DNA from: Sipunculus nudus
Taxonomy: Eukaryota > Annelida > Sipuncula > Golfingiida > Sipunculidae
Direction of reading: 5' to 3'
NCBI GenBank assembly: GCA_026874595.1
Contig: CM049318.1
Span: 25,632,956-25,696,955 of the forward strand
Length of the DNA stretch: 64,000 nt
Shown in pieces: positions 47,206-60,115 of this stretch. The translations under genes and the position numbers were made by a program. Numbering within the stretch: position 1 is the first letter of the stretch; every line of letters starts with the position of its first letter. The notes under the pieces are model-generated. The model had not been told where the DNA came from. It searched no databases and saw only the letters and a program-made list of their open reading frames with translations.

Positions 47206-48039
47206 CAGGTGTATACATAAAATAATGATAAAAGGAATGACAAATAGCAATCAATATTATTAAGACAAAATCACAGAAACACATTGAAAATTTATCCATT
47301 TGCCGGCCAGATATATATTCGATTTACACAAATGTTAATATTCTTTGTGTTGATATTATGTGCCAAGTATATGGCTTAATTTTCACATTATTATTGCATT
47401 TAACAGTTTCAACATATATCAGAAAGGTTGTTTGCTGAGACGATATATCCAATATATCTGACATTAGAGTGTTTTACCAAAATGAAGTTAATGTTAAGGT
47501 CACTTGAGTTATAATTTCACCAGTAATTGATTAGTAAAACAATAAAAACTCAAATGATTAAAGAGAGGTCTCTGTCTATAAAAGAGGAAGCTAGTAATGA
47601 AGCAAATAAAACCAAGTAGCTAGATAAAAAGAAAAAAAAAGTTAAACATGACGCAAGTAAAACAACATGTATCTGCAAAACGCTTATTGCCAAATCCTTC
47701 ATCCTAATTATCTCATAAAATCATTTACTAAAATGTTTTAATAGCGTAAAATTCTGGGCATTCATATTTTGTTGAAATATAATTTGCTGTTTCAGTATAA
47801 GGTTAATAGGACAAGGTTTATAATTGAGTGTCAATCTCATCTGATTTTACAATTTGCCTTCCTGGTTTAATATGCCTGATCGTTTTTGTAGCTTCTCCCT
47901 GCCCCCTTTGGAGCATACAACCCCTACTGCCATGATACGCGTTAGAAGGTTATTCGTGGTAAATTTATCTGCCGCCCATGACCCGTACCAATTCACTTCT
48001 TGGTTGAGCGAACACACCACTATGGTAAATATTTTGACT

Positions 48040-48120
48040 AAAATCTTCGATCAGACAGGACGCGAACCCAGAACCAAGTGGACAGAGGTCGAGCGCCCTA
48101 AACGGTTGCCACCTTGCTCC
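48040..48120 (-). mobile_element. tRNA-like SINE head
   Basis: Minus strand: GTGGCAACCGTTTAGGGCGC resembles an A box region and, about 30 bases later, TCTGGGTTCGCGTCC a B box. Acceptor stems do not pair, so it is a tRNA-derived SINE head rather than a tRNA gene. Confidence 0.45.
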
Positions 48121-48772
48121 TCAATAAACTAACATTTATTTGCACTCTATGGGTGTTCCACGAATCAAGAATATCTTCTGGACCAGTTTCGAGGAGGGAC
48201 ATAATTTGGGCACAACATATATGCCTGCTTGTTTCGCATTTCTCACCTGGGTGTGGTAGTTGTAGTAGCTTCACTTTTCCCCAGAAAATCGATGTCACAA
48301 GTCAATAGGAAATGGGCGATCAGCAAAAAAATGAACATGATATAGGTCCTCCGGGAAATGTTTACAGTCGTGTCTGTTTTGTTCAGTACCTGGTGTATAC
48401 TTTTTATCTGATCAAAAGATCAGCAGCTACTTAGTTAAATATAGATATCCCATGTTAAACGAAATGACACGCTTATTATAGAGAATGAATATTTAGAGCA
48501 TGAACTCGTATGGCATAATTATTGCATGAATGAACAGTATGAGTGCCAAGCATTTTCAGATGGCAATAGGCTCCTCGCGTTTGATCATATCTGCATCTGG
48601 TTAGCACAGCTAACATTATAGGTACCAAATATTTGTCAAATTGGTATTCTACAAATTTGCGCCCCATTCATTCTTAAAACGTTATCCATGTTTGATTTAG
48701 TTCTATGCTTAAATAAATGTTTTAAGGAAGGGAAACTCACTCCTTGTCAAAGGCAAGCAGTTGTGACCTTAA

Positions 48773-49309
48773 TTGAAAAAACAGGTAAATATAATCGCTT
48801 ACTATCATCTTGGAGACCTATCAGATATGGCGAATCGTATCAGAGCAGTTCTCCCAAATATAATAAATACGGATCAGACAGCCTTTGTGCCCGGTCGGAA
48901 TATAAATGAAACAAATAGAATAATTTGTGATATTGTTAACTACTGTATCCAAGAAAATAAGCCACATATACTGTTCGCAGTGGATTTTGCAGCTGCATTT
49001 GATTCGATAGGTCATAATTATTTGTTCGGTGTGTTAGAAAAGTTTGGCTTTGGAGAAAGTTTTATCGGATGGGTCAAACTCCTCCATACAGATATTCAAA
49101 GCTGTATTATAAATAACGGTTATACAACAGGTTACATAAAAGTGGCAAAGGGGACTAGACAAGGGGATCCTCTAGCGCCGTACCTGTTTGTATTAGCTAT
49201 TGAAATATTGGCAATAATGGTACGCAAATCTGTTGATATAAAAGGAATTACTATTAACGGGAACGAGATAAAACAATGTATATTTGCGGTATTACCACGT
49301 ATTTTCTAA
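48773..49309 (+). pseudogene. L1 reverse transcriptase core missing the catalytic A-x-D-D block
   Basis: Blocks present: DQTAFVPGRNINETNRII, ILFAVDFAAAFDSIGHNYLF (first catalytic Asp), KGTRQGDPLAPYLFVLAIEI, and KGITINGNEIKQCIFA. At that point the other copy reads CVLNADD, but here the text breaks into VLPRIF and a stop, so about 20-25 residues with the Asp pair are deleted. Confidence 0.8.
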
Positions 49310-49318
49310 AATACTGTT

Positions 49319-50323
49319 TTGAAGAAATTCACGAGATTATCATCAGTCCAAGTGAATCAGGATAAATGTGAAGCCGCATGGATGGCAAAGTATGTTATTA
49401 ATGAAACCTTAGACGGTTTCAAATGGGTTGACTTGACAACAGATGCATTGAAAATCCTTGGATTATGGTATAACAATGACAAGAACTTATCGAACATGTT
49501 AAATTTCAATAGAGTGCTTGGAAAAATGAGAACACTTTTAAACATATGGAAACAACGTTCCTTGACTATATTTGGTAGAAATACGATTTTAAAGACTTTA
49601 GGAATTTCAAAACTTACTTATAAAACCAATGTTTTAGGACCACCGAAAGAATTCATCAAATTAGTAAAATACGTGATGACAGAATTTATATGGAAAGGGA
49701 GAAAACCAAAAATAAAATATAATGTCATGATTAGTGGTAATGATAATGGGGGTATCAGGATGCCTGATCTTGAAACGTCCATAGAAACACAAAGATTAAT
49801 GTGGATTAAGAAAATCATTTCTGAGAATACCGAAAAATACTCTGTAATACCTAACTTTTATTTAAAATCGTTTGGTGGCATAAGAAATATTGGTAGTAAT
49901 ACTGACCCTGTAGTATTCAGAGGAGGACTACCCGATTTTTATAGGCGCAGTTTTCACATATGGCAGTCCTATACCTCAGGAGAACCTTTTCTGGTTAAAA
50001 CTGTTTTATCACAACAACTCTGGAATAATAAATATATTAAGATTGGAGGCAAGTCGGTTTACTTTCGATATTTTGATGAACTTGGTATAAAATATATATA
50101 TGATTTGTATAATATAAGTGGTGAAAAAAGGAAATTAGGTGAAATCATGTCGAAGGACCGCAGAAATTATTGTAATTTTTACATACACTGGATGGCATTG
50201 CGAACAGCTATCCCCAAAAAATGGGTAAATATGATTGATGACCAAGGTATAACATCTAGGGATATGTTAGTACAAGAGCGTAATTGCTTTCAAAGATGTT
50301 ATTTTAGATTTGAAGAAAGATAA
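49319..50323 (+). pseudogene. L1 ORF2 thumb/C-terminal region
   Basis: A 334-codon open stretch after the deletion. It begins LSSVQVNQDKCEAAW (block E of RT), then IFGRNTILKTLGISKLTY, EFIWKGRKPKIKYNVM, GGIRMPDLETSIETQRLMWI and PFLVKTVLSQQLWNN, all typical of L1/Tx1 ORF2 after the RT domain. The unusual length of intact frame suggests a fairly young insertion. Confidence 0.8.
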
Positions 50324-50415
50324 ATTCAGGAGTATATATGACAGAATTTTAACGAAGAAAGTTTCAGTACCTACAAATGGAGAAAAACTGATAAAACAAA
50401 TACTATTTTTTTAAT

Positions 50416-50930
50416 TTGCAACAGGCTGTTGCTCTTGTCTACAGGACAACCTTAGACATGTATCTCAGACAGTTTCACTTCAGATTTCTACATAATATAC
50501 TTGCAGTAAATATGAATCTATATAAATGGAACATCGTTAACACAAAGAGGTGTTCTTATTGTTTTATTTCCAATGAATCTGTTCATCACTTATTCTGTGA
50601 GTGTCATATATCAGTCACGTTTTATTTAAGTGTTGGGTTGAAAAGGGAAAAATAACAATGCCAGTTCTAAGTCCAAAAATATTGTATATGGGTGTAGGTG
50701 AAGCTGAACACCAGAACATTATAAATTTAATTTTGTTGTTGTACAAATTCATTGTCTTTATTAATAGATTAAACTTGGTGCCTCCGTCATTGAACTTGTT
50801 CATAAAAAAACTAATTAATATTGAGTGCCTGGAAGGTAAAATCGCACAAAAAGCTAATAAATATGTCTTACATGAGGAAAAATGGAAACCGATACTCCCG
50901 CTTATTGGGAAAAAGGGCTTTAACTAAATA
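50416..50930 (+). pseudogene. L1 ORF2 zinc-motif C-terminus
   Basis: LRQFHFRFLHNILAVNMNLY leads to CSYCFISNESVHHLFCEC (C-x2-C ... H-x3-C type), then after a frame change a polar tail ending at about 50925. Confidence 0.7.
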
Positions 50931-51219
50931 TTTTTTATCCATGTACCCTAATTTATGTCAATACTTTACTAGAACACGTGATTATATAGCCTCTTCTATT
51001 ATAATTCATAACTTCTGACAGACATGTTACCTACATAAGTCATGGTTAAATTTGAGGTTTCTGGAATCATATACATAAGTAGTTAAGATGTGAATGTTTT
51101 TGTAACTTACATATTTTGTATATTTTGTATTTGTAAATATTGTGATCTGCAATGTAACCTTGTGATTTCTTTTTAATGATGTCGATGATGACAGAAAGGT
51201 CTTTAAAAAATAAAATCAA

Positions 51220-52970
51220 TATTCTGAGACATAGTACAAGTATGAGGCACTCAATGGCGGAGGCGGTTCCTTTTTAACCCAGGTTTCACTAATATGACTC
51301 CGATACCATCCACTGTTAATCAAAGCCAAGCATAAAAAATATGTCGCAATGCAAGATAAAAAAAATACGGGGCCTTATTCTATATTATATTACAACTTAT
51401 ATTTTAAGTCCTGGGATATGCATTACATGAACATGGTACTTGTATGAGCATATGAGGTATAAGATTTATATGGAATGTGCGCGTGTAAGACTTCAGTTGA
51501 AAAGGTGAAGATATCAATACTATATATATACTAATATATAATTATAAACTAATATAATTAGTAAGTATACCATGTTGTGTCATTCGGGTACACTTGCTTT
51601 CCATAAAAAAAATTAGCTAAGAATTATGCTTTTCAAGAAATAAAACAAAGAAATAAACGATAGGCATATATAGGGTGTACGCAATTTACTTAAAATGTCT
51701 TTTCATGAACATTATGGGCAAATCATCATTAGTGCCGGAGTGATGACAATTTCATACAGAAGCTACAACGTGGAAGTCAGTGGACCCAACGTAAAAACAA
51801 TATTGAGTTGCCAGCTATTTGTAGTATGTTAACAAATACATGTAGCTCGTTGGACGTTCCTGTACGCACAAAAGCAACGTATAGCTGCCAATGTACAAAG
51901 AGAGGCTCACACTCCAAGAGTATTAGCTTTGTGTCCTGAGCTTTGTAGAGTGTCATGAATAAGCAGGTAGGATCGGACTTCGCACCAAGATAAAAGGTGT
52001 ATGTTAATAAAATTACCGGATTTTTCAATAAATTTGTAGATCATTAGGGTAAAACCGTATGAACAATCCATTAAATTTTAAAGAAAATCAAAATCACCAT
52101 AATATAAAGTTGTATATACCATAATGGCATATGACAATTCCTTTGTACCTGAATAGAAGCTGCCCATTTGTATGCATCTGTGCTGCCACCCTCTAGATGA
52201 AACCTGTATACTGAAACGTGACATTTTTTTTTTAAATATGAAACGTGTACAGATGAACACTATCTGAAAAAGGAAATTTTAACCAAGTTTCGTAGGATTC
52301 GACTACAGAATCTACTCTGTTAATAAAATCCCTATCAGTTTAGAGATATACTGGTTACTGGCGTTCATCTTTCAACATCCTCTAATATCCTAAAAATACG
52401 TATGCACCCCAGACGGTGTAGGACTGTTGTAGGGCTGTAGTTTGAACTACCATTTTATTAATCCAACCCCTAAACTGGATGAACTATTAAAACCGTGGTT
52501 ATCATGAAAATATATTTAAGACTGTATAGGAATCAACATACCAACATAAAACAATAAAAAACGGAGGTGGGGTAAATAGTCGTGGGGTTAACCAAACTGA
52601 AAATCCCTTGCATTGAAAGCGGAGTCCTGTAGTTCTTGTTTTAGGAAAAAATTGGGATCAAAAGGGATTATAGTGGACCTATGACCGAAAATTCTACCAA
52701 GTGCTCTTTTATCAGTGAGCTTGTGATGTAGGAAAGTCCTCACGGCGCCTCCAGAAAAAAAATTCCTTGCGCGAAGTTGATTTTAGCGCAAAGAAGGAAG
52801 ACACAATTAAGGGAAATATTTAATCATTGATAACGCGGTCTAAGACTCTTATTCCAGGCTAGAGCATAACTCAATACAATATGTCATCCTGCATAATATC
52901 CTTTAGTAATCAGATCTTCTAGGGTTTTGTTGATCAGACAAGAGGATAACCGTACCTTTAGCCGAACCAA
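51220..52970. other. Intergenic stretch
   Basis: AT-rich. A 44-base segment on the minus strand at 52151-52194 has good splice borders but no partner. Nothing else recognised. Confidence 0.35.
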
Positions 52971-52980
52971 GATAGACTGC

Positions 52981-53022
52981 CACACACACACACATATATT
53001 TATATATATATATATATATATA
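52981..53022. repeat. (CA)n(TA)n microsatellite
   Basis: CA repeat running into TA repeat. Confidence 0.85.
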
Positions 53023-53114
53023 TAGATAGAGAGACATAGAGAGGATTGAGAGTTGATTTATTTGTTTGACGTCATTGCATGTGCTAACCTCAGAATATAC
53101 TGTTATTAATAGGG

Positions 53115-53470
53115 GAAAAAACCCTATACACCTTGTTACAGAAGCAAAGTCACAAACATTTCAGATGTATTCTTACTTAATGGGAACAGTTATATATGGC
53201 ATCCTTTCATTGCAGGTTAGATGAAATGCAATATTTAAATTTCTCCGTTCGTACAAGCTTGACAAGGCGAGATTCTGTGAATGCAGCGTTCTGAAGCCCA
53301 CAATAAATTTGATTATGCCTTTGATCATATATCCTCAGGTGAGACTCAGGTGTATATTGACAAAAAGTCTTGTCAGGATGATATATCACTCGGTGCTCTT
53401 GTTGATATTTATGTGCACATCTGAAAAACATTGAAGTGCTTGAATAGAGGTTATTAAATTCTAAGTAGAT
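53115..53470 (+). repeat. Distant partial copy of the 1.2-kb repeat family
   Basis: ACAAACATTTCAGATGTATT, CAAGGCGAGATTCTG and AGGATGATATATCACTCGGT match the starts of copies A, C and D (19.9-32 kb). The similarity ends near 53470. Confidence 0.65.
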
Positions 53471-54329
53471 TCATTCAGCCTTGTAGAGATATGCTGGGCT
53501 AGGTTTTTCGCGGGTGGCTTGCTCTCTAATAGCATTGCAGTGCTGCGTGACAGCACCCAGGGGTCATCCTGTTCATGTGTGTCCTCCCGGGGCGTTAAGG
53601 ACAAATGTTAAGATAGAAGTATTTGGCTTTCAACAAAATTTATTATATGTAAAATTCGTATGAAGACCATGTATTCGTTCATTTGTTTACAATGCATTTG
53701 TGAAGTGTACTTCCTGTTAATTAAAAACAAACGCCTGTGATGAAATTTTCTTTCAAAAGTGAAATATCTGAGGAAAAAAAATAAAAAAAATAAAGGTGCA
53801 TGTAATATAAACTGGAATACCTCATAATGTACAAGTGTCCTTTCATTGCATATTATTTTCATTTTTATTCATATAAACTGGTTATGCTTTGTATCTTTTC
53901 TGTGCTAATTTGCATCTAGGGGTTCAATAAAAGATGGATGCTTAGATGTCTTCATTTTCACAATTATACTGACAACGGCTACAATTATTTAAAACTGATG
54001 CTGATGACTGCATGCTTCATCAGTAGCTGAATATGAAAGGGGAAAATTATAAAAATTAAATCAAAATGTTTTAAATGGAAACATTAAAAAAATATCACCA
54101 TCAATATATAGGAATCATCACCGGATGTCTAGTGAAGAACAGTTATACATCACACACCCATGTTTTTTTCTTTGTTTCATTTTTTAAATTTAAAAAAATT
54201 AGTAAATGGTCAATTACAATAAGCAGATTCATAATATATATTGCCTGGACTATCGTGTTTTTGTCTTATGAAGCCAGACAATCCATATAATATTATATCC
54301 GCTTTGGTGAAATATTATTTTTTAAATCA

Positions 54330-54545
54330 AACATCGGGATTGAATTCCGACTCCAAACGAAGAGGTCGTAAGTTTAAATCTCAGCCAAGGAGCTATGGGA
54401 TTTTCAGTCGGCCCTAGCTTAAGGTTCAGGCTTGATGAAAAGACTGTATCCAACAGCTGTGTAACACTCAAAAAAGTGGGAGGTTTCTCGGTGCTCTAAC
54501 TAAGCATACAGAATATTACACACCAAGGATCGTTATATATAGGCA
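54330..54545 (+). mobile_element. tRNA-derived SINE, copy 2
   Basis: GACTCCAAACGAAGAGGTCG continues as a degenerate B box (GTAAGTTTAAATCTCAGCC). The body (CAACAGCTGTGTAACACTC, GAGGTTTCTCGGTGCTC, ATTACACACCAAGG) parallels the minus-strand copy at 28.67-28.92 kb. Confidence 0.6.
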
Positions 54546-54549
54546 TTTG

Positions 54550-54587
54550 ACCCCCCCCCCCCCAAAAAAAAAAAAAAAAAAAAAAAA
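54550..54587. repeat. Poly-C/poly-A tract
   Basis: About 13 C followed by about 24 A, just after the SINE; possibly its tail. Confidence 0.8.
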
Positions 54588-55569
54588 CAGGATCAGGTCA
54601 GCAGTACCTACAATCCAAACACCAGGTGGTCTGGTCAGGAAAGGGGCCGCAGTATGCAATCACTCTTTCTCTTTATGACCGGCCCGGTGAGCATAGACGT
54701 TTGACATAAAAACAACACCAGATGAGCGGTACTCTCTATTCATAAAGCAGGTGTTCTGGTCCAGAAAGAATGACGCAGTATATGATTTTTGCTTTCCTTT
54801 CATTCTCGGTTCACGTAAAGAGACATGAAACGAGCATCCACAGTCATAATGCGTGGTCTGGTAAACATGTAAAGTATTTCGTGAGTCATCATTTGAAATG
54901 AATTAAGACGCGTATCCCGGGTGTCTCTACAAGTGACAAAGATGAAGTACCTATAGTGAGGTCGCTGCAGAATGTATGTCACTGTAGTATTTGCAATGGT
55001 GACATATGTTATCGCGGTTGGTTGATTTGACGTTCTTGGCTGTGTTTTATTTATTTGCTAATTTATATGTTCAGCGATTTATAGGTGTTTGAAATGTTTA
55101 CCATGACTCTCGTGTGATCTTACTTAGGTGCCTAAAGGTGGTAATGTTACACATTTCAAAGCCCATTCCTCACCCCACACATAATATTTGCGAAAGCTGC
55201 AGTGTATAAGTGCATTCCAAACCCTGTGAACGGATTCAAGGGACTTTGAAAATAACATTATCTATAGCAAATTAGCCTCAGTTCATTCATGAATTCCATA
55301 AGAACCTTTGTACAAACTGACATTCCTCAAAATAACTGAATAACTATTAACGAGTCCTTCACTTGTTAGATCTGATACCATGCAACAAATCCACTAACAC
55401 ACATAGCTAGTATACATAGTGTTATACTACATCGCCGCTTCATAACGCTTGGACGGATTCAATGCACCGGTTTGATACTTTGGTACAAAAAAGCGCATGC
55501 TTGAAACAAGACCGACTTTTAAGTTACATACTGTGGACAGTGGCGACATTACCGTGAACGACTGCAACA

Positions 55570-55661
55570 GTGGGAAGAGGTTCGTTACGCACCGTCGTGC
55601 TATACCTGATACTGCCTGGCTCCTTTGTCTGGGCAAGCCTGCCAATGAAGATCACGTTTCA
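55570..55661 (+). CDS. RIGHT gene exon 1, start codon replaced by GTG
   Basis: Read in the phase that fits the next exon, 30 codons plus CA precede GTAAGT: VGRGSLRTVVLYLILPGSFV, then WASLPMKITF. It aligns codon for codon with LEFT exon 1 (G-x-G-S ... L-x-L-x-L-x-G ... W-x-S ... Q), with GTG at the position of the preferred LEFT ATG. The in-frame codons upstream reach TGA at 55555. A 79-codon frame starting at 55497 in another phase overlaps it but does not splice into the next exon. Confidence 0.6.
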
Positions 55662-55939
55662 GTAAGTGGAATAACCTTCTGTAATTTTTACCTAAGTGTT
55701 TCTTTATGCAATATATCCTTCAGAATAAACGTATAGGGTTCTCTAATTTTTTAAGTCTTGCAATATGTAACGTTTATTTCATAGTGGGTCTTAGGAAGAC
55801 CAGTGGATGTGTGTTTACTATGCATTTTCGTGTGTTTTTTTTTAACAAAAACAGTTACTGTCCTGCCAATCACTTTATATTAAAAACCCGCATTCCTTGT
55901 TCCTTTTTTTATACTTTTGTTATAATCGTTCCTTTGCAG

Positions 55940-55973
55940 AAAGGCAACTGTGGGTATGAATTATGAACCACAG
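55940..55973 (+). CDS. RIGHT gene microexon 2 (34 nt)
   Basis: TTTGCAG acceptor, GTAAGG donor, phase 2-0, encoding KATVGMNYEPQ; homologue of the LEFT exon at 17975-18008. Confidence 0.75.
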
Positions 55974-56744
55974 GTAAGGACTGCTGCCATGCAATTTTTT
56001 TATTGTATCTACATACCTTATCAGTTACTGGTAGCCTGCATCCTACTTTGCACGAATTCCAAAATTTAACAGGTATTATTTAGCCATACTGCAAGATATT
56101 CAGCACATGCCTTCTGTTGTCATATGTGTTCCTACCGGAAACAACAAACAAGTGTCCAAAACATTTTGATACATTCGAATCAGCCACGGTAGGCAAAAAG
56201 TGTTCGTATAAGAATATAAAAATACATGTCAATTGAGGTAGTATCAATGCTAGGGGATCGGCTATATTTATAATAAAAAACAATATTTCTTGTTGTGTGA
56301 AATTGAAGAAAGATCATATATGAAAATAGATATTTTGAATTTTAGACTGCTTAAGATTAAGTGTATTATCACAGAAAATATTTCACAGAATTTAAAGAAA
56401 CGCTTTTTTAGAGATTGAGAATATTTCTAATAATCACAAGATAATTTGACAGGTTTTTTAATAATATGTTAGATTTAAATTCAGATCAGCTAAAGAAACT
56501 TCATTTATTAAAGCAGAGCGAGGAAAACATTTATTGAACATATTCAAGGAAGAGAAATTTATTTGGGAGACAACTTAGTAACGTTTTCAAAGATGAGTGA
56601 TGATCCCTACCAGCATGTAGCCAGTCAGATTATAACTGAAATTTTTCTGATTATTAGGGAATGATACCAACACATATATTGCGCCTGCTTGATCTCATTA
56701 CTATATGCATTAAAAAGCAACACTGAGAAATTATAAATCTAAGT

Positions 56745-56900
56745 TGGATATATATATATATATATATATATATAGATATATATATATTTAGATATATATA
56801 TATATATAGAAAGATATATACTGATATATATAGATAGAGATAGATAGATAGATAGACAGACAGCCAGACAGACATATAGATAGATAGAAGTAACCTTCAG
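56745..56900. repeat. (TA)n with GATA-type repeats
   Basis: TA tracts mixed with (TAGA)n and (CAGA)n; another AGAC/GAGA run lies at 56945-56975. The hydrophobic frames across it come from the repeat. Confidence 0.85.
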
Positions 56901-57360
56901 AATAGTGGATGGATGGAGCTTGATGGAAAAACCTAACCTTGAAGAAAAACAGACAGATAGACAGAGAGAGAGATAAACTGGGAAAGAGAGGAAAAAGTTA
57001 AACAACTACCTTATCGCAGATCTCTTTCTTGGGAAAATACCAGAAATTGCCTATACACTACACAATTGTTCGATAATAGAAATGTTTGCCAAAAGAAAAC
57101 AAAATGTAACCTAAGACGATAGGTTGCAAATAAGAAAATAAATGAGAAGCACTCTATAACAACCCAAAAAATCAAGTGAGAATATGAATATATTGTGCAA
57201 TTTCATTATTTTAATGTTATAAGAAGTTTTACTTAAAAATAAATGTAAACAAAAATGCATTCTCACGAATGCAGGCCTTTGGTTTGTTTTAGGTACTTAA
57301 TGTTCGGTAATCCACAAAACATATTTATTAACCTATATTTATTGGCCTATTTTCTATAGG

Positions 57361-57480
57361 TTCATGGGGGCATATGTTCCCAAACAAGTATTTGCATTAG
57401 CTTATTTAGCGCATATTCCCAAGAGCAAGCGGTCATGCGTGACTGCACATCTGGCTCTTGTGGCGAATATTCTTGGAAGT
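57361..57480 (+). pseudogene. Possible degenerate TSP1 exon
   Basis: After TTTCTATAG the sequence reads SWGHM in phase 1, soon meets a stop, and in another frame gives QAVMRDCTSGSCGEYSW, resembling the R-x-R-x-C-x4-C half of a TSP1 repeat. A frameshift would be needed, and the position does not fit the RIGHT exon order. Confidence 0.35.
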
Positions 57481-57559
57481 CATTCCTGGATCCGGATCAT
57501 GAGTCGGACCGACACAAAGAGAGCAGCCAGTCTGCTATCCCATACATATATATAACCAT

Positions 57560-59530
57560 ATAAAACCCCTCCCCGCGCACACACATATGTGTGTGTTATG
57601 TTGGGGTATTTAGCTGGCAACTATTAATACACATATATGTATATTTATCTGTATATAGAATATATTACACACAGACAAACATACAATGTACTAATACATT
57701 TATGATAAAATTAAGGTAAGCTTACAAGGGTAGTTTATAATCGGATGAATGCTTACACACTCTATCAGATGAGGCCATTTTTCTTTAATTAAAAAGGAAA
57801 TATTTACAATGTTTAAAGGGCACTTTACTTATAGACATGACATACGTCATTCAAAAATACTAAACAGCCAAATACTACCGCGGCCCCTGGGAGGCAGGAT
57901 TTTTACTTTTGTACTGACATTTAGCTAACAGACAAATTGAGACCTCTTTTTCCGCAGTTCAAGCTGAAGACAAACACCAACTTCGTGAAATTTTGCTTGG
58001 AGTTCTGAGATCGGTTTTGCTCTGGCACTCGGTCGTAATAAAAGTCCTGTGTCTGTAATGCGATAGTTACTATAGTTCTACAAAATGCTACCTCTATGTA
58101 CAATTAACACCGACAGACACACCGTGATAGGTGTCCAGGACTCAGTGTGTCATCACTGAGGTCACTGACTAACCGAGCGGGCGAATATCACCCCTGCGTC
58201 CCATGGTAACGTGATACGACATGTGGCTTCGTTTACAAACTACCCCTTCACTGAAATGATATCTAAATCAAAAGGGTGATCAAAGGAAATCCAAAATACA
58301 AATCCGATTGCGATAAAATCCCTGTTCCAGTATCAAGGAAGTTACATTATATGAACATGAGTATATCCAATACTAGTATCCAAACATGAAAATAAAAATT
58401 GTTTCAAAATTATTGTTTTAACTATCAAAATTCAGTTTCTTAATTTGGGGACCATAAAAAACAATAAAATAAACTTAAATGGTAAAGAAAACATATACAA
58501 TTCAATGTAACAATGTAACTTTTGGTTAAAAATGTGCACACTTAAAAGTGCACCTAATGAGCAGGTAGCTCATCCAAATACGGACATATTTATATGTACC
58601 TTGTTCAGCATTAAAGTTGTCCGAGGGACTAAATGAAGAGAATTTGGATATCGAAGAACGAGTGTGGTGCTTTCTAAATTTTACATTCTAAATCCTGAAT
58701 GCTAAAGCAAAGTGACCTTGTTTCATAAAAACGTCCAATCGAATACGGCTTATATCAACAAGTTATCACATTGGAACAAATATCGAAGCGAATGAAAAAA
58801 ATGGAAGCCTACTTATTTTTCTGGTTTGCCAAACATGTACTTAACTTACTAGAAAGAAGGGTAATTGGGCGGTCACAGACCAACAGTACAAGGAGCCCAT
58901 GCATGAATTTGTCAAACTCAAGTGAAGCCCTGACCAATCTCTCCTACCTTTAAAATCACCTTAAGTACCAACGTACTCCAAAAGTGTACACCTTGAAACG
59001 GTAAAGACTGCACATTTAAAGGTTCAGCAGGTCAATAAATGCTTAGAAGTCCATGCTTATGTGTTGGGTCGGTTAAATCAGCGGGATAAAAGCTCTATGG
59101 CAGGCACGGGTTGCGGGATAGAGAAACACATTCGGGTCGCACCAATCACAGCACCGCACAGATACATAAACATTAGATAAAGACAAGCACACAAACAAAC
59201 ATATTTAACAATTTGGTAGGAATAGTGATTTTGTCTTTCCCCTCACAGTAAAATAAGTGTCTGTTAGTTTTCCTGTTGAGCTCCAGGGATCCCGGGACGG
59301 AGGCTTCTCTCGGACAAGCTAACGGTTTACGTGCACAGTTCAAGACTACGATGCTGAATTTACCTTTGTGAGTTGCTGACAAATTCGGAAATAACGGATA
59401 GCCTTGTAACCCCTTCCTTGACAAAGGCGTTAACTTTCAGTTACTTTATTGTGTGTAGTATTTACTTAAATATGAATAAGGTAAATATATATTCGGATGC
59501 ATATAAAGACATATATATGTAGTATAGTAT
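57560..59530. other. Intron of RIGHT gene
   Basis: No exon or repeat family recognised. Short frames at 58771 and 59173 look like chance. Confidence 0.35.
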
Positions 59531-59540
59531 TTATGTAACT

Positions 59541-59690
59541 ATAGAATGTATACGTAAACATTCTATTGCCCAAACCATATAATCTATACATTCAATAGCC
59601 AAACCATAGAATGTGTACATTCTATGGTCCAAATCATAGAATGTGTACATTCCATGGCAACGGTCATGGAATATGTACAATTCCACTGAG
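59541..59690. repeat. Palindromic minisatellite, block 1
   Basis: About 31-bp repeats of the self-complementary phrase CATAGAATGTGTACATTCTATGG (variants), each unit able to form a hairpin. Confidence 0.75.
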
Positions 59691-59739
59691 TTTATCCTAG
59701 TATTAGTATTCTTGTTTTTTGATTGAATAGTATTTATGC

Positions 59740-60115
59740 AGACCTGCTTAATAAAACATATTTTTTCACATAACATATTTACAGTTTGTTGAAAGGGTGT
59801 AGAAATATCCGACTTGTTCAATAAAACAAATTTATTCACATAATATATTTACAGTTTGTTGCTACAATAAAGAAATATACCCGATATCCATATATTTTGG
59901 TTGAGAAAAAAATACTAAAACACACTTGTTTATTAAAACATATTTATTCAAATAACATGTTTACAGTTTGTTCATACAGAGTAGAAATCCACCTCGATAT
60001 CCGTATATTCTTGTAGAGTGATTAAAAAATATTAAAGCAGACTTGTTTAATGAAAAAAAATATCAATTCACATGACATAACTAACAGTTTCCATGCTGAT
60101 AGTGTATAACCTAGA
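59740..60115 (+). repeat. Tandem repeat between the palindromic blocks
   Basis: Four copies of TAATAAAACATATTTATTCA followed by CATAACATATTTACAGTTTGTT, spaced about 66, 114 and 114 bases. Confidence 0.75.

Larger units (their letters stand above)
48688..51215 (+). mobile_element. 5'-truncated L1-type LINE, inactive
   Basis: Plus-strand ORF2 remnant lacking ORF1 and endonuclease. It starts within the RT N-terminus (GKLTPCQRQAVVTLIEKTGK, SWRPI), has a frame change, then the RT core, a second break, a 334-codon C-terminal region and a zinc-motif region. It ends in an A-rich tail (TTTAAAAAATAAAATCAAT) near 51210. Less decayed than the copy at 21-27 kb. Confidence 0.8.

Noticed and set aside
48050-48117. 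tRNA gene on the minus strand
   Set aside because: A and B box-like text is present, but acceptor and anticodon stems do not pair; more likely a SINE head.
47854-48132. 92-codon plus frame
   Set aside because: It crosses the SINE head and has no recognisable domain.
52151-52194. 44-nt minus segment with splice-like borders
   Set aside because: It could fit in phase 0-2 upstream of MIDDLE, but no homologue exists in LEFT or RIGHT, and one such match is expected by chance.
55497-55736. 79-codon plus frame starting with an ATG at 55497
   Set aside because: Its phase does not splice into the conserved 34-nt exon; the alternative phase aligns codon by codon with LEFT exon 1.
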